From Amyelois transitella (lineage: Eukaryota > Arthropoda > Insecta > Lepidoptera > Pyralidae), in assembly GCF_032362555.1 (NCBI RefSeq), contig NC_083516.1, positions 5,853,001 through 5,917,000 on the forward strand: a stretch of 64,000 bases of DNA. The letters are read 5' to 3'. The position numbers were made by a program, and so were the translations under genes. Below are positions 35,701 to 49,100 of this stretch, in pieces; within the stretch, counting starts at the first letter, position 1, and the number at the start of each line of letters is the position of its first letter. The notes below the pieces were generated by a model. It saw nothing but the letters and a program-made list of their open reading frames with translations, had not been told where the DNA came from and did not search any database.

Positions 35701-38700
35701 ATGGACATTAGTAGTTTGATAAATTATGAAGAGCAATCCTCTTTGACGACAAAACAGAAACAAATATTTGCTTGTCTCTCTCACATGACTAGGCTGATAG
35801 ATTTGATAAAAATATTGGCAAAAGGACAGGTCAAGAGTAAACGCAACTAATGAACTTGCATTAATGTGGATGAAGCATAAGACCTATGCAGGGCAGGGAT
35901 AATGGAAAGTGCAAAAAATGTGGTGTCTACCTACCCCTCCGGGAAAGAGGCGTGATTTATGTATATATGTATTTATATATTGGTAAATTATAACGACAAA
36001 ACACATGGAATACATGAATACAACGGGCACCTGATCAAATCTACATAAAGTTGGAAACAGCATTAAAAACAACAACAGATAGAAGACAATCTACGAGTAT
36101 GTAAAGTTGGAAACAGCATGAAGTGATCGTAATTTTAAACAAATTTCCAGGGAGCCTAGCAGCAATTCTGGCGTTCGCTTGTCCCCTCTCCCACATGATT
36201 ACCCTGATGAACGCCAGCCACCTCCTGGGCATCGCTGTGCAGGCACTGCACTTCATCGTGATGAGATGCGAGCCCACTGCCGAGCAAAAGGAGGCAGGCG
36301 GTAAGTCAAATTTTGATGATTTAATATCTCCCGCCAACACAATCCTCCAATTATAAAAACAACTTCTATAATGAGACTTGGATATTATGTTGACAATTAT
36401 TGAGACAACAACAATAGATCAACATATCTGTCTACATAACGGACCTAACCATCTCATAAAACCTAAAGTTTTAGTGTGTAATGAAAAATTAATCTTTATA
36501 AAATCTCTGTTTTCTTTCTCATGGCACTCTGACTAATCTGGGCGTTTATCTAAGTTTGATCTTGTTAGCAGAAGTTTTAAGTATACATCGTTTAAGTTTC
36601 TCCCTGTTATTAATTTTAAAAGCAAATAACACTTAAAATTACAGATGTTGAATACAAAAGATTAGGCATCCAAGGACCATCAAGATCAAAATCTGGAATT
36701 AAAAGCAAACGAGGACTTTGGTTCATTCCCTCTGCCATTCGCCATACAAAAACTTTGGAAAGCATAAAATCCAAAGTCGCAATTACAACAAAAGGTTAGT
36801 AGTTATAAACCTCATCACTTAAAATAATAAACATATTCCTATTCATTCTTACCAAATGCGGAATGGTTAATTTAAGGATCTCTAAGCACATATACATATT
36901 TTTTGTGTTAAAATTCTTCAACTTACTTATTAGCACTAACAAATGACCAACATCAATTCTAAAGGTCTGATATAGCTTTTACAAATTTTAATGTTACCAG
37001 AACCAAAATACCTACTCCCCGACATAAAACACATTCTCGTACTCATTCCAGAAACCGAAGAACGCGAATGTTTACTCCTAGACGAGTACGCTGGTTGTCC
37101 CACTGAAGAGCTAGACCAGATTACAAGCTGTAGCAGCGGCGCTAGAGAAGTGTCTACTGAGATTGGCGAAGTTCCGTCTGACGGGGAAGCTAGTGACCAG
37201 GAAATATCTTCTGGTGACGACTCGACGGACATCGATGCTGTTGTCAAGGAGTACAGAGACAGGATTCAGGTAGGTATTTTGTTAACTGTTACGAGTACCA
37301 ACCTGTAATGGCACATTCAAAAGCTACGAATGGAGGGTAAAAAGGAATTTCTTTGTCCTGTGCAAAATTACATGGCGAACAATTTTTAGTGGATAAGTTT
37401 GCTCGACGTAAATGTTTTAACTATTTTCAAAACTTACGCGTGGAATCTCCTTCAGGAATTTCGCTGCGACTCTGAATTAGGTATAACAAGTGAAATAATG
37501 GTTCATATTTGAAATAATGTTGTCAATGTTCTGCAAACAACAATATTTTGTTGGCTACCAAATACCATACAGACAAAACATGATTTTCTGATGTTATGAA
37601 TAAGATACATATGTATCAAATAAAGTTTACCCTTGCAGGTTGTGACAGCTCCTCCTGAAGCCAAAACGCCAGCCCCGCCGTGCGTCCGCGGAGCTCGCTG
37701 GGCGGCCGCGGGCGCCGCCGTGCAAGTGTTGGCCGATGCTATATTAGCTGTGGCTTTCTGCAACGAAACCATCAGAGCGTACATGTTTGCTACTGGAATA
37801 CCATGTGAGTACTGTAGCTTTTTGCATAGAGTTACTCGTCTTGAAGGTACACGTCTTAAATAAAAAACCTAAATATCAAGTTTATTAGAAGTAAAACCAC
37901 CGAGGTGTTTACCAAAATAATAATTTTCATTATTAGTTAGTATAAAATTTTTAAAATTTGTGTTTCTCTGTGTTTCAGTATGGCTTTGTGGGACATTCAT
38001 GTCAGCGTGGCAGCCGGCTCACAGTCTTAGTATGAGAAAGACTCAGTCCGTGGAAGGACCAATCGCATTACTGATGTCTTTGCTCTTCCTCACACCTTTA
38101 TTGTTAGATTCGTGGCCTGCTATCACCTTATTTGCTGGAGCAGGCAAGTGTGAGATAGATGTTAACCCATTTATAATTAAAGTTTAAGTAATTAACATGT
38201 TTACATTAGTAATTAACATTAACAAATCAATCCTCATCTTTTTCTGCCGTAAGAAGCGATTTTTTTCCTCTCTGAGAAGGAGCCCATAATACGCCTATAG
38301 GTCCACATACCCTACAACCATTTGAATCAAATTGATAGAGATGAGAACGAAACCCACGTTGGGTCATGGTTGTTTTTGAGTTTCCTAATTTCCTCATGTT
38401 TCCTTCACTGTAAAAGCAACGGTTAATTCTCAAAGTTTGAGACAACAGTTGAGAGAGTTCAGAGAGTTGAGCATCCGACACTCCATTTAATAAAAATACG
38501 AAAGAAGATAATGGAACCCTGCAATTATATAGAAGTTCCTATCAAATCTTTATATTTTATTTTCTAATCATCAGGAGTCGTGATATACGCGCGTTGCGAG
38601 CGTTGGTGCGGCGACTTGGCTGTTCAGCAAGCGCGCACCGCGCTGGAGCGGCGCAAACTGCGGACCGTCTCCGCGGTGCCCCTCGACCCGCGTCTCGAAC

Positions 38701-38975
38701 ACATCGACACGCTTTATATCACCAGGTAAAGAAGTCCGATGACAAATTTATCTCTTTTAAAAAAAATCTTTAACTTTAATGCTGAAATCAACAGTTTTTA
38801 GGAACTATTTTATGATGCTTGGCAGATTTTCATATAAAAGAGTCCCTCTCAACAGAAATTGCGAGATATTATAATTGATTATCTGCGGCTAAATTTGAGA
38901 GCAACTAAAAATGGGTTTTGTTAAAGCTTAAAATTCTAATATGTACCTAATGGCATCCATGCTTATTTCAGATGA
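32724..38975 (+). CDS. divergent cationic amino acid transporter-like protein (APC superfamily, SLC7 type)
   Basis: Twelve exons: 32724-32907, 33344-33654, 34221-34349, 34427-34581, 34726-34967, 36151-36300, 36645-36794, 37001-37269, 37639-37804, 37979-38143, 38575-38725 and 38972-38975. They give 691 residues with about 12 hydrophobic segments. The segment TTLLEARSANWVCPVLAAVT aligns with the loop and TM region around ALPAALGAVHADWAKYAVAV of the canonical transporter at 61933, so it is a paralogue. Its N-terminus lacks the usual glycine-rich substrate motif of TM1, so transport activity is uncertain. A long acidic loop is encoded at 37070-37250. The donor of exon 10 is GC (CAG|GCAAGT). The model ends at TGA 38973-38975, but the same frame continues 24 acidic codons to TGA 39048-39050. 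The substrate is unknown; the membrane compartment may be plasma membrane or lysosome. Confidence 0.75.
33762..34041 (-). mobile_element. tRNA-derived SINE (family B)
   Basis: The reverse-orientation counterpart of 15216-15437, with the B box as GATCGAACCCGGGACCTCC and the A box as GCGTACTACCGCTGCGCCA, ending GGAGGCCGTC. The 3' side is an (ATAA)n run then TACGGGACAAATTACACGG. It lies in intron 2 of the transporter-like gene. Confidence 0.8.
35815..35970 (+). mobile_element. RTE-like LINE 3' end (family C)
   Basis: AAAGGACAGGTCAAGAGTAA, then AATGTGGATGAAGCATAAG and TACCCCTCCGGGAAAGAGGC, then GTGATTTATGTATATATGTAT. The decayed frame (GQVKS near the start) matches the better copy at 41190. It is intronic in the transporter-like gene. 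The clade is inferred from the tail and the C-terminal peptide. Confidence 0.55.
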
Positions 38976-39050
38976 CAAGACGATGACTCGGATACGAGTC
39001 TGGATAACCTGATTGACGTTGACGAAGATCTGGAGCCTGACGACGAATGA

Positions 39051-40129
39051 CAGGAATTGTAAAATGTATCTCATCATCATCTCATCTTCATAATCTCACT
39101 TACGCACATTGCAATGGCTGGGATAAGTTTGAGTACACCAAATGAATTGCGTGGGCAGCGTGACGAGAAAAAAGTGTCGTGTGAGCAGCTTATCATTCAG
39201 TTTATAATGCAGTATCAAAATCATTATACCTTTTGTAGAATTTTGGTTAATCTACGCAAAATTAAGGACACAATGATTTTAAAAGAGAAGAAACATTTTT
39301 TATGTTCTGTGACGGTAGTTATTATATTGATATAAGTAATAAGACAGAAAGCAGATATATCATCGTTAAGTGTGAATTTGTGATAAATGCCTTATAGTGC
39401 TAGTGTTAAATTTGCTAGATAGTGTCTGGCTTAAATCTTGATGTATGTCTGTAAATATAAGAAACTATTCTCATTAATCATGTAATAGCTTGAACCAATA
39501 AAGATTGATGGAACGAACGACCATTTTCACGTATGGGTAGGTACTTTCACAAATATTTTGAGGTACATATCACGTCAACGGCAACGTCGTTACGACGTAC
39601 GCCCGTGTAATTTTAATAATCTCATAAATTTTCTTTCCCACGAAAGTTTCGGGAAAATAGTGCACCACAGACCACATAAAACCTTCCATGCCAAATTTCA
39701 AGACCCCGCGGTCTCGGTCGTCCACCAATATGTCAGTCAAACAGTGTCCTCTTATTTAAAATTTCGAATACCGTTCGTTCCTTCAAACTGTGGGTCCTAA
39801 CATCCGTCCATGATTCATAAAACATAGCATCGTCATTTTTGTCGTTGGGCACTGCTTGGCACGATGCAAGATAATTCTAATTCGCATTGTATCTTATGTC
39901 TTGTACATACGAATCAAATTACAGCTGCTTATATAAATGCCTTATAGTAAATTAGGCGATTAGTCAAAATGACACTTATTTTTGTGAAAATCAATTCTTT
40001 AATATTTAAGTCAATCGGCCTAAGTGATTTAAATTAAATTCAATTAATAAACATAAGGGTATTGTCATCTTCTATTTGCAATAAAAGCTGCTATCTTTTA
40101 ACGTGTTTTATTCCAACCCGTTGCCGACA
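39051..40129. other. 3' UTR of the transporter-like gene and convergent spacer
   Basis: An AATAAA at 39497-39502 is a likely poly-A signal for the plus-strand transporter-like gene. Beyond it is AT-rich spacer up to the PNKP stop codon. On the minus strand an AATAAA is present at 40107-40112, about 18 bases past the PNKP stop. No gene is seen. Confidence 0.5.
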
Positions 40130-43100
40130 TCACTTTTCTAACAAATACATTTTATACAATTCTTCAGAAGCTTTATCTTCAAAGTTTGCACCAAATTTAA
40201 CTTCTAAGACTTCTTTGAAACCTTCACGTGAAGTTGGATCCGTGTATTTATTTCTGTAACAAAAATAATTAAAAACATTTATTTCTTACAAATTATATAT
40301 TTTGGGTACTTTCGAATACCCAATTTATGGAAAATACTTCTTATATAATCATAAAAAAAATCTTATTTCACTGTGATTGGTTTATAAAGAAAATAGATAA
40401 AATACTCATAACAACAAACATAATAGTATTTTGCATAGCAAACCTTACAATGCATTGACAAAACATGTAAATATAGAAGAAACACGTAACGTGGCGACAG
40501 AGAACAATAGGCCGGAAATGTTATTTTTTTACAAAATCAAGACAATACATTATAGTGATTTAGGTAAGTTCCACACAGAGACGGCATAGCTTCATGAAAT
40601 TAAATCCAAATGACACAATTTAATGCTCAGTAAATTCTGCCGTGTGGTTCCCGGCACCAATACAAGAAAGAATAGGACCACTCCATCTCTTTCCCATGGA
40701 TGTCGTAAAAGCCGACTAAGGGATAGGCTTACAAACTTGGGATTCTTTTTTATGCGATGGGCAAGCAACCTGTCACTATTTGAATCTCAATTCTATCATT
40801 AAGCCAAATAGCTGAACGTGGCCATTCAGTCTTTTCAAGACAATAGCACTAAAAATGAGACCAAACAACGCTAAATATTGTAACTCACTTGTACGTGTGA
40901 AACACGATATCGTTGACGGGTACGTGGTTAATCTTCATAAGTTCCCTAAACTTGTTGTTATGCTGCGCGTGCGCTTTCGTCACAGCCAACTTTGCGCACC
41001 GACAGTCTACGTTCATCTCTTTCGATAACGCAATCCAGCGACCACGTGATTCTACGTCGGGATTAGTGCTGTCCACTATGACGCTTTTACCACTCTGAAA
41101 AAAGAGATTTTTAAATTCAACACTTGTATCATGAGATACTAACCAAGCAATATATTGCTTTATTGTTATAACACAAAAGTTATATACATATGTATAAATG
41201 TATGTCCTGGTAAAGGGTCAGGTCAAAAGTACCCGAAACCGCCGAGCTTGCATGAAGAGAGTTATGAATGTGGATGAAGCGAAGAAAGTATGCAGAGATC
41301 GTGGCAAGTGGAAAGAGGTAGTCTCTGCCTACCCCTCCGGGGAAGAGGCGTGTTGAAATTTATGTAAAGAATCACTTCATTTCCCTCTATTTGTCATCCT
41401 ATTAAGTCTATACATTAAATAGTATCAACCTCTTTTTCACATGTTACTGGCCAGTTATAAAAAGTTACATGTTTTGTTTTTTATTAAGGAACTTTAGTGA
41501 AAAAATTTGAATATAAAAAACTAATTACGCAATAGTTCATAAAAGAGATATATAATTTAGGTCGCTTTTATTTTTCAATATACATATATTATTTAAAGTG
41601 TGTGTGCGTTTTTATTTGTTGTAAAGCTCTAATATCGTAGTTCGCGAATTGAACAAAATTGGTGCCGAAACCCGGGAATAACATTCAAAAAGACTTATGA
41701 AACATTCTATGAAGTGGTAGTGGTGAGTGCTATAAATCAAGCTAATTTGGACCATAAAACTGTGAGTAAATGAACTTATAAAATTAACTAATTATTGGAC
41801 TTGCGAGTTTCACGAAGTTATATGAACTTTTAAAAAATTTAAGTGATTTCATTAACTTTGAATAATTCGAGTTATACCCAGTGACTAGACGGGAAATATA
41901 TACTCAAACGTTTTACGAGAGACATTTACAAATAATTTAATTCAATATTCCATATATTTAGATTATTTTCATTAGGAATTCCATTGACTTTTCACCAACC
42001 AAACTTGCCTATCATCATGAGTGTGAATAAATCAATCGTTATCCAAAAAGAAAGACTTACCAAGTTATTAAAAGCTGAAAGTAATTACAAGAAGAATTCA
42101 AAGGACAGAATAACACGAGGATATATAGAAACAAGACTAGAAAATGTTGATGCTTTATGGAAAGAATTTAATCAGGAGCATTTCAATATTTACGGTTCAG
42201 CAACTACAGAAGAAATCAAAACTCAAGAGTATTTTGTTAAAGGGATATACGATATTTTTGAAGAAACTTACACTCACTACAAAGGCTGTTTGAAAGAGGC
42301 TCTTCGTGGAACGGGAGAGGTCTTTGAGGAAGCCCAAGGGTCCATGGAATCTCAGTCTGTCGTAGAAAAACACAGGTCCAACGAAGTCAAATTACCAAAA
42401 ATCGAGTTACCAAAATTCTGTGGTAAATATGAGGATTGGCAGCAATATTTTGATCTTTTTACCTCACTTATACACAAGAACCGTAGCTTGTCCGCTGTAG
42501 AAAAACTGCACTATCTTAAAAGTACTTTATCAGGCGAAGCTGAAGTTCTTATAAGAAATTTGCCCACCACGGATTTAAATTACGATGCTGCCTGGAAAAA
42601 ATTGATAGCTCGATACAACAACAAAAGGTACAACTTAAACATAATACTCAAGAATTTATTCAGTCAAAAACAAATAACTAGCGAATCAGCCCATGCAATT
42701 AGAAGTTTGTTGGATACGACAACGTCGTGCATCACCTCAATTAATAATTTAGGAATCGATACAAAGCAGTGGGATGTCATCCTCATTTTCTTGGTGGTGT
42801 CCAAGCTAGACAATGAATCACTCCGTCAATGGGAAGTCAATACCAGTGGAATTGCATCCGATGCCTTACCTTCGTGGTCTGATCTGGTAGTATTCTTAGA
42901 ATCTCGTTTTCGGACACTGGAAATGATTGACAGTGGTAAAGAAATTTCCAAGGCTCCTCAATACAAACGTACAGAGAAGGTTAAATCATTTGCATCTGTT
43001 CAAGACAACATTACAAAACATCAATGTACTATGTGTTCGGGAGATCATTTTCTCTACCAATGCAAGAGCTTTGGACAGCTAATACCACGTGAGAGACAAG

Positions 43101-46100
43101 AGTTCGTACAGACCAAATCGCTATGTTATAACTGCTTATCACCCACTCACTCAGTGTATAAATGTCGTTACACAACAAGTTGCCGTAGATGTGGTAGACG
43201 ACATCACTCCTTGCTTCATCAAGAGAAGGAGAAACAGCAAGAGCTTACTAATAATTCGGAAAACAATCACGCGCACACACAATCACAGCGACAAAATCAA
43301 GCAGATATTCAACATTCATCACCCAATCGTGGCGTGAACGTCGTTGCTAATTTTGCGAAGGAAGAAACGGTCATCGGTTCAGCTGACGTTCTTTTGGCAA
43401 CGGCCATTGTGAAAGCATATTCATTCAACGGGAAGTATTGTCTACTGCGTGCCTTGATCGACCAAGGTTCTCAAGCCTCCTTTGTAACAGAAGAGACTGT
43501 TCAGACGTTAGGCCTTAAACGTATACCTGTTAGCGGCTGCGTGTCAGGGGTAGGAGATGGTCGACTGCATATAAGACATATGGTTTCTTTCCGTATTGAG
43601 TCTCGTAGGGACCCAAGTAAATGTATTCAAATTTCTGCTTACGTATTAAAATCTCTTATTTCGCGTTTGCCTACTAGCAAACCCTCATCACCTGATTGGT
43701 CAGAAATCGAGAACCTATCACTGGCCGATCCAGGATTTATTTCACCTGGTAGAATCGACGTTTTACTAGGAGCCGAAGTATACGGCGACATCATTTTGAA
43801 TGACATCATCAAACACCCAGAGGGACACTTATTAGCACAAAACACTATCTTTGGGTGGATCATTTCAGGTAAGGTGCCACAAGGAGCACCAACTGATGTC
43901 TCAAAAATGGTAAGTTTAAATATTCAAGTCAAAGAAGACTTTTTACTCAAACAGTTTTGGGAGTTAGAAAATGAGCCAAACTCAATTCAAAAGAAATTCA
44001 GCAAGATGGAAGAAAAATGTGAAGAGTTTTTTGATTTAACTACTACTAGAAACAAGGAAGGTAGGTTTGTGGTTAGATTGCCTTTTAATAGCGATGATCC
44101 AGAGTGTCAATACGGAGGGTTGAAGGAGATAGCACAGAAAAGATTTTATCTTTTGGAGAAGAAGCTACAGAAGAACCCGAAATTAAAAGAAGAATATGGT
44201 AAGGTAATGCAAGAATATCTGGACCTGGGTCATATGAGGGAAATAAAGGACGAAACAATTCATCCAAAGGCAGTGTATTTTCCACATCACGCCGTAGTAA
44301 GGGAAGATAGGGAAACGACAAAATTACGTGTTGTTTTCGACGCATCATGTAAAGGCGCGAACGGTGTTTCGTTGAATAACAACCTTCTTATCGGTCCCAA
44401 ACTGCAGCAAGATTTAAGGCACATTTTGATGAGATGGCGAAGATTCCCAATATGTATAGTTGCAGACATAGTCAAAATGTACCGGCAGGTACGTATACAC
44501 GATGACGACACACGCTTTCAAAGGATATTATGGAGATTCAACCCAGATGAACCACTGGGTCAATTCGAGTTGCTCACACTCACCTTTGGAACAGCATGTG
44601 CACCTCATCTAGCAGTAAAATCACTGCAACGTTTAGCAGACGATGAACAACTCAACTACCCTACAGCATCAGAAATCACGAAACGAGATTTCTATGTCGA
44701 CGATTTAATGACATGCTGTGAAACAGAAGAAGAAGCTATTCAAATTTATACTGAAATGAACAAGCTAATGGAAGCGGGCGGATTTCAATTACAGAAGTGG
44801 AGTAGCAACAACAAGGTATTGCTCCAGTTCATCGGTCAAGACAATCAGAAGACGGCTCCATCAATTCATATTAAGGCTGACAACATGGTAAAAGTTCTGG
44901 GCATTTGTTGGAACAGAGATTCAGACGAATTTCAATATGCAGTAGAGTTACATGAAGTTAATAAATCACCAACAAAGCGCCAGGTGTTGTCTGACATTGC
45001 TCGTATATACGACCCAATGGGTTGGATTGCTCCAGTTGTTTTAACTGCAAAGGTTTTCATTCAAAAATTGTGGAAGTCTGGGTTGTCTTGGGATGATGAA
45101 CTTCCTGAAGATTTGTTACACGAATGGCTCAAATACAGAGCTGAACTCTCAGAACTGAAAACCATATTTATTCCAAGATGGCTAAATTTTAATCAAGGTT
45201 GTGAAGTTGAACTGCATGCCTTCGCAGACGCATCTCAAATGGCTTACGCTGGAGTGGTGTACTTTCGAACAATAAACTCTAATGGCGAAATTCTTTTTAT
45301 GTCATCAGGTGTGGACTACGCGGGCCCCATAAATCTCCGATTTTCTCCTGGTAGAGGAGCTAAATCCTACAAAGGCTACATTTGCCTATTTGTTTGCATG
45401 GTAACTCGCGCTATCCACATAGAAGTGGTATCTGATTTGACTTCCAAAGGTTTTATTGCCGCTTTTCGTAGGTTTGTTGGTCGTCGTGGTCGTTGCACCG
45501 ACTTGCATTGCGACAACGGCACTAACTTTGTTGGTGCTGACAAAGAGCTCAGAGAAATTTTCAACGCAACTAAATCAATTATTCCTCAAGAGATTGCGGA
45601 ATTATTAGCTATGGAAGGAACAAAGTTCCATTATATTCCACCTCTTAGTCCTAACTTTGGTGGTCTTTGGGAAGCAGGTGTGCGCTCAGTTTATTTATTT
45701 ATTTATTTTTTTATTTATTAATGGAAGTCTTACAGTCTAATTTATATGATATATAAGTAGTAATGATATATTGCGATTGCTAATTACAAGACTTCACAAG
45801 TAGAATTGCAACCATGGAAAGATTTACAAAAACTGCGTCATGACATATGTACATAGATAAATGTATAAATGAACATAAAGTAAAAGAACAGATAAAAGCA
45901 ACATTCTTATTAAATATCATTGAAAAAGGATCCACTCAGTAAACAACTAACTGTTTTTTTACTACTGTGGAACAGGTCGAGCCGATGGGAGTATTTATTG
46001 AAGTGCTTAGCAGCACGTACAGAGAAGGAGTTCTGTCTATATTTAGTCCTACTAAATGGAACGCGAAGTAGCGGTCGTTGTCTATAATGAAATAAATCAG

Positions 46101-49100
46101 TTCTAAGTTGAATTTTGGAGAGGAGCTCCGGGCAGTCCACTGAGCCTTTGGCTATTCCAATCAAGAAACCGACATCATTGATTACACGTCTGATTTCAAG
46201 TGGAAGGAAGTGATAACGCCTACATCTTTGTTCATAACCGTGTGAACTAGTTCGGGCCTTGTAGTCCAAGTATCTCAAAAATTTCTTTTGGATACCCTCA
46301 ATGCGATCTTTATAGGCGTTATATTGAGGGTTCCACACCTGCGAGGCATATTCGAGGTGACTTCGGACAAAAGAGCAATATAGCACTTTAATACATTTAA
46401 TATCATGAAAGTCTGAACAGACTCTCATAATAAATCCAAGTGCTTTAGATGCTTTAGATACTATATAATCCACGTGTTCGTCAAACAGTAATTTGCTATC
46501 GAATTTTACACCTAAGTCGGTAATAGCATTGACTTTTGTAATTTTAGTATTATTTAATATATAACCAATATCTAAAATTGTTGACTTCCTAGTGAATGAG
46601 ATATAAAAACATTTTGATATGTTAAGGTCCAATTTGTTTTCTTTACAAAAAATCTCAAACCGATTGAGATCTTCCTGTAGTTTATATATATCCTCAATAT
46701 TATTTATAACTTTAAGTACTTTCATATCATCAGCATAAAGTAACACTTTTGCGTTCAGGAAGCACTTTCCAACATCGTTTATGAAAATGACGAATAAGAG
46801 AGGACCTAACAGTGAACCCTGAGGTACTCCAGAGGGGATCGCTAACCATTTGGACATGTAGCCTTGGAGAACCACCGCTTGAGAACGATTGTCAATATAT
46901 GACATAAACCACCGAAGTAAATCTCCGTGGATACCGGCAAGAGATAATTTATTGATAAGCAAATCATGATCAATCCTATCAAAACATTTGCTGTAGTCGG
47001 TATATACTACGTCTATCTGGGCCAGATTATCCATTCCCTCAGTGATAAAGTCAGTGGCTAGCAGAAGGTTTGACGTAGTTGACCGTTGCCTCAAAAAGCC
47101 ATGCTGATTCTCGGTAAAAAAGCACTTAAGAACCTCGTACAATTGATTATAAACTACTCTTTCAAATATTTTCGCAAATTGGCATAATTTGGAGACCTGT
47201 CTATAATTTCTTACGTCATTCTTATCCCCCTTTTTATGAATTGGCGTAATGAAGGCGGATTTCCACAACTTCGGCACAACGCCCTCCGACAGAGAACGAC
47301 GAAATAATATTAAAAGCGGTACTACCAATTGTTTACAGCAACGGACTATGAAAATAGGAGGAATTTCATCTGGACCACCAGATTTGTTAACATCAAGTGA
47401 CTGCAATAATTTAAGCAATTCATTCGGGCAAATTTCGATTGAGGAAATTTTACACGTGGAAGGAATATCCACATGCTGAGCAGAACCCACACCGATTGAA
47501 CCAGTAGCAGAGCTGTCCAAAAAGGTGGACTGAAAATAATCAGCAAATAAATTGCTTATATCTTGACCTGAATCAGCAACTTTACCGTCATACACCATTG
47601 AAGATGGCAACGCTGATGGTTTATTTTTACTTTTAACGTACGACCAAAATGCTCTGGGGTTGTTAACAATAGAATCCTGAACTTTTTTCATGTAATCCTG
47701 ATAGCATTTGTTTTCAATTTCAATTGCACGTTTCCTCAGAAAAGAAAAAGTATGGTAATCTGCAAGATTTCCATAACGTTTGAACCTACGATGGTATTTA
47801 TACTTTTCTTTGAATATTTTTAAAAGTGCAGAACTAAACCAAGGTGGGCTCTGGGTTGACGAAACTAGTTTAGTCGGAACGTATCGATCCCTCAACTCAT
47901 ATAACTTCTCATAAAACAAAGATATACAATTTTCTAGTGCGCTGTTAAGGAACAGGGAATGCCAATCAATATCATCAAGCTTGGTACATATAGATGTGTA
48001 ATCGCCTTTAAAATACTGAAATTTTCTACGCGCCTGATCCTGTAATACTTCAATGTCACGTAAATCTAATTCGATGCAGAAAGATCTGTGTTGAGGATCT
48101 TCTGGAACCAAAGGTACTCTACAAGAGTTCAACTTTACGGATTCATTACTTAAAACCAGATCTAAGATTCGTCCGTTGCAGTTTTCAAAGCTATTATATT
48201 GATCGAGATTACAAACATTCAAAGTATCAATAAGATTTATTATATGTTCCCCAGACACACTAGTCGGTCGAAGGAAAGACACGTCACAACCACTCACCCA
48301 AGTAACGAGATTACTTAAATTAAAATCACCTAGAATAATAAATTTATCCTGAGGACAAGACATAATATTATCGTGCAATTTAAACATAAAATTTTCTAAT
48401 TGAGTTCTATGTGAATTCCCCATATTCTCATCGCATAAATACACTGTACATATATGTATCCTAATAATATTCGAACTTTTATTACGTAAAGAAAGCGTTA
48501 TCCAAATATCCTCGGCTGTGCTACGCCAATGTAACCTTTCCGCTGCCACAAAATCTCGTCTCACGGCTACGAGTACCCCACCGCCCATAGTCTGGTTAGT
48601 TCTCGAGTAGTCGCGATCCCGCCGCCACACTAAATACCTCGAATCAAATAATTCTGAGCTTACAATACTATCTACCAACCAGCTCTCAGTAATCGCGACT
48701 ACATCGTAATTATTTAAATAAACATTCCTTAAAAAAGTATTTGTCTTAGTTCGAAGGCCACGAACGTTCTGATAAAATAAATTAAGTGCAAGCACTTTTA
48801 TAAATAGCTATAGAAACAGTGAATAATTTAATAAGAAAAAATGAATAATCATGCAAAATATATGTCAGCCTACAATAACTATATCTATTCAAGCAAATGA
48901 TAATCAGTATTTGCTTGGGATACATTAACAATAGAATCCTATTAGTCAACACAAAAGACGTTATCATTGAATATTGAGCCCAACTCCTCAACAAAAGACA
49001 AAGTAAAATGTAACTTACTGTTAAACAAATAAAAACTATTTTCATACTAAATATGCAGGTAATATCCAGTACCATCCAATCTACCCTCCACTGTTCCGCA

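Noticed and set aside
36936-37247. minus-strand Ser-rich frame of about 100 codons
   Set aside because: It is antisense to the acidic-loop exon of the CAT-like gene; the low-complexity composition explains the open frame.
37990-38490. minus-strand frame ending near 38227
   Set aside because: It lies in an intron of the CAT-like gene and resembles nothing known; chance open frame.
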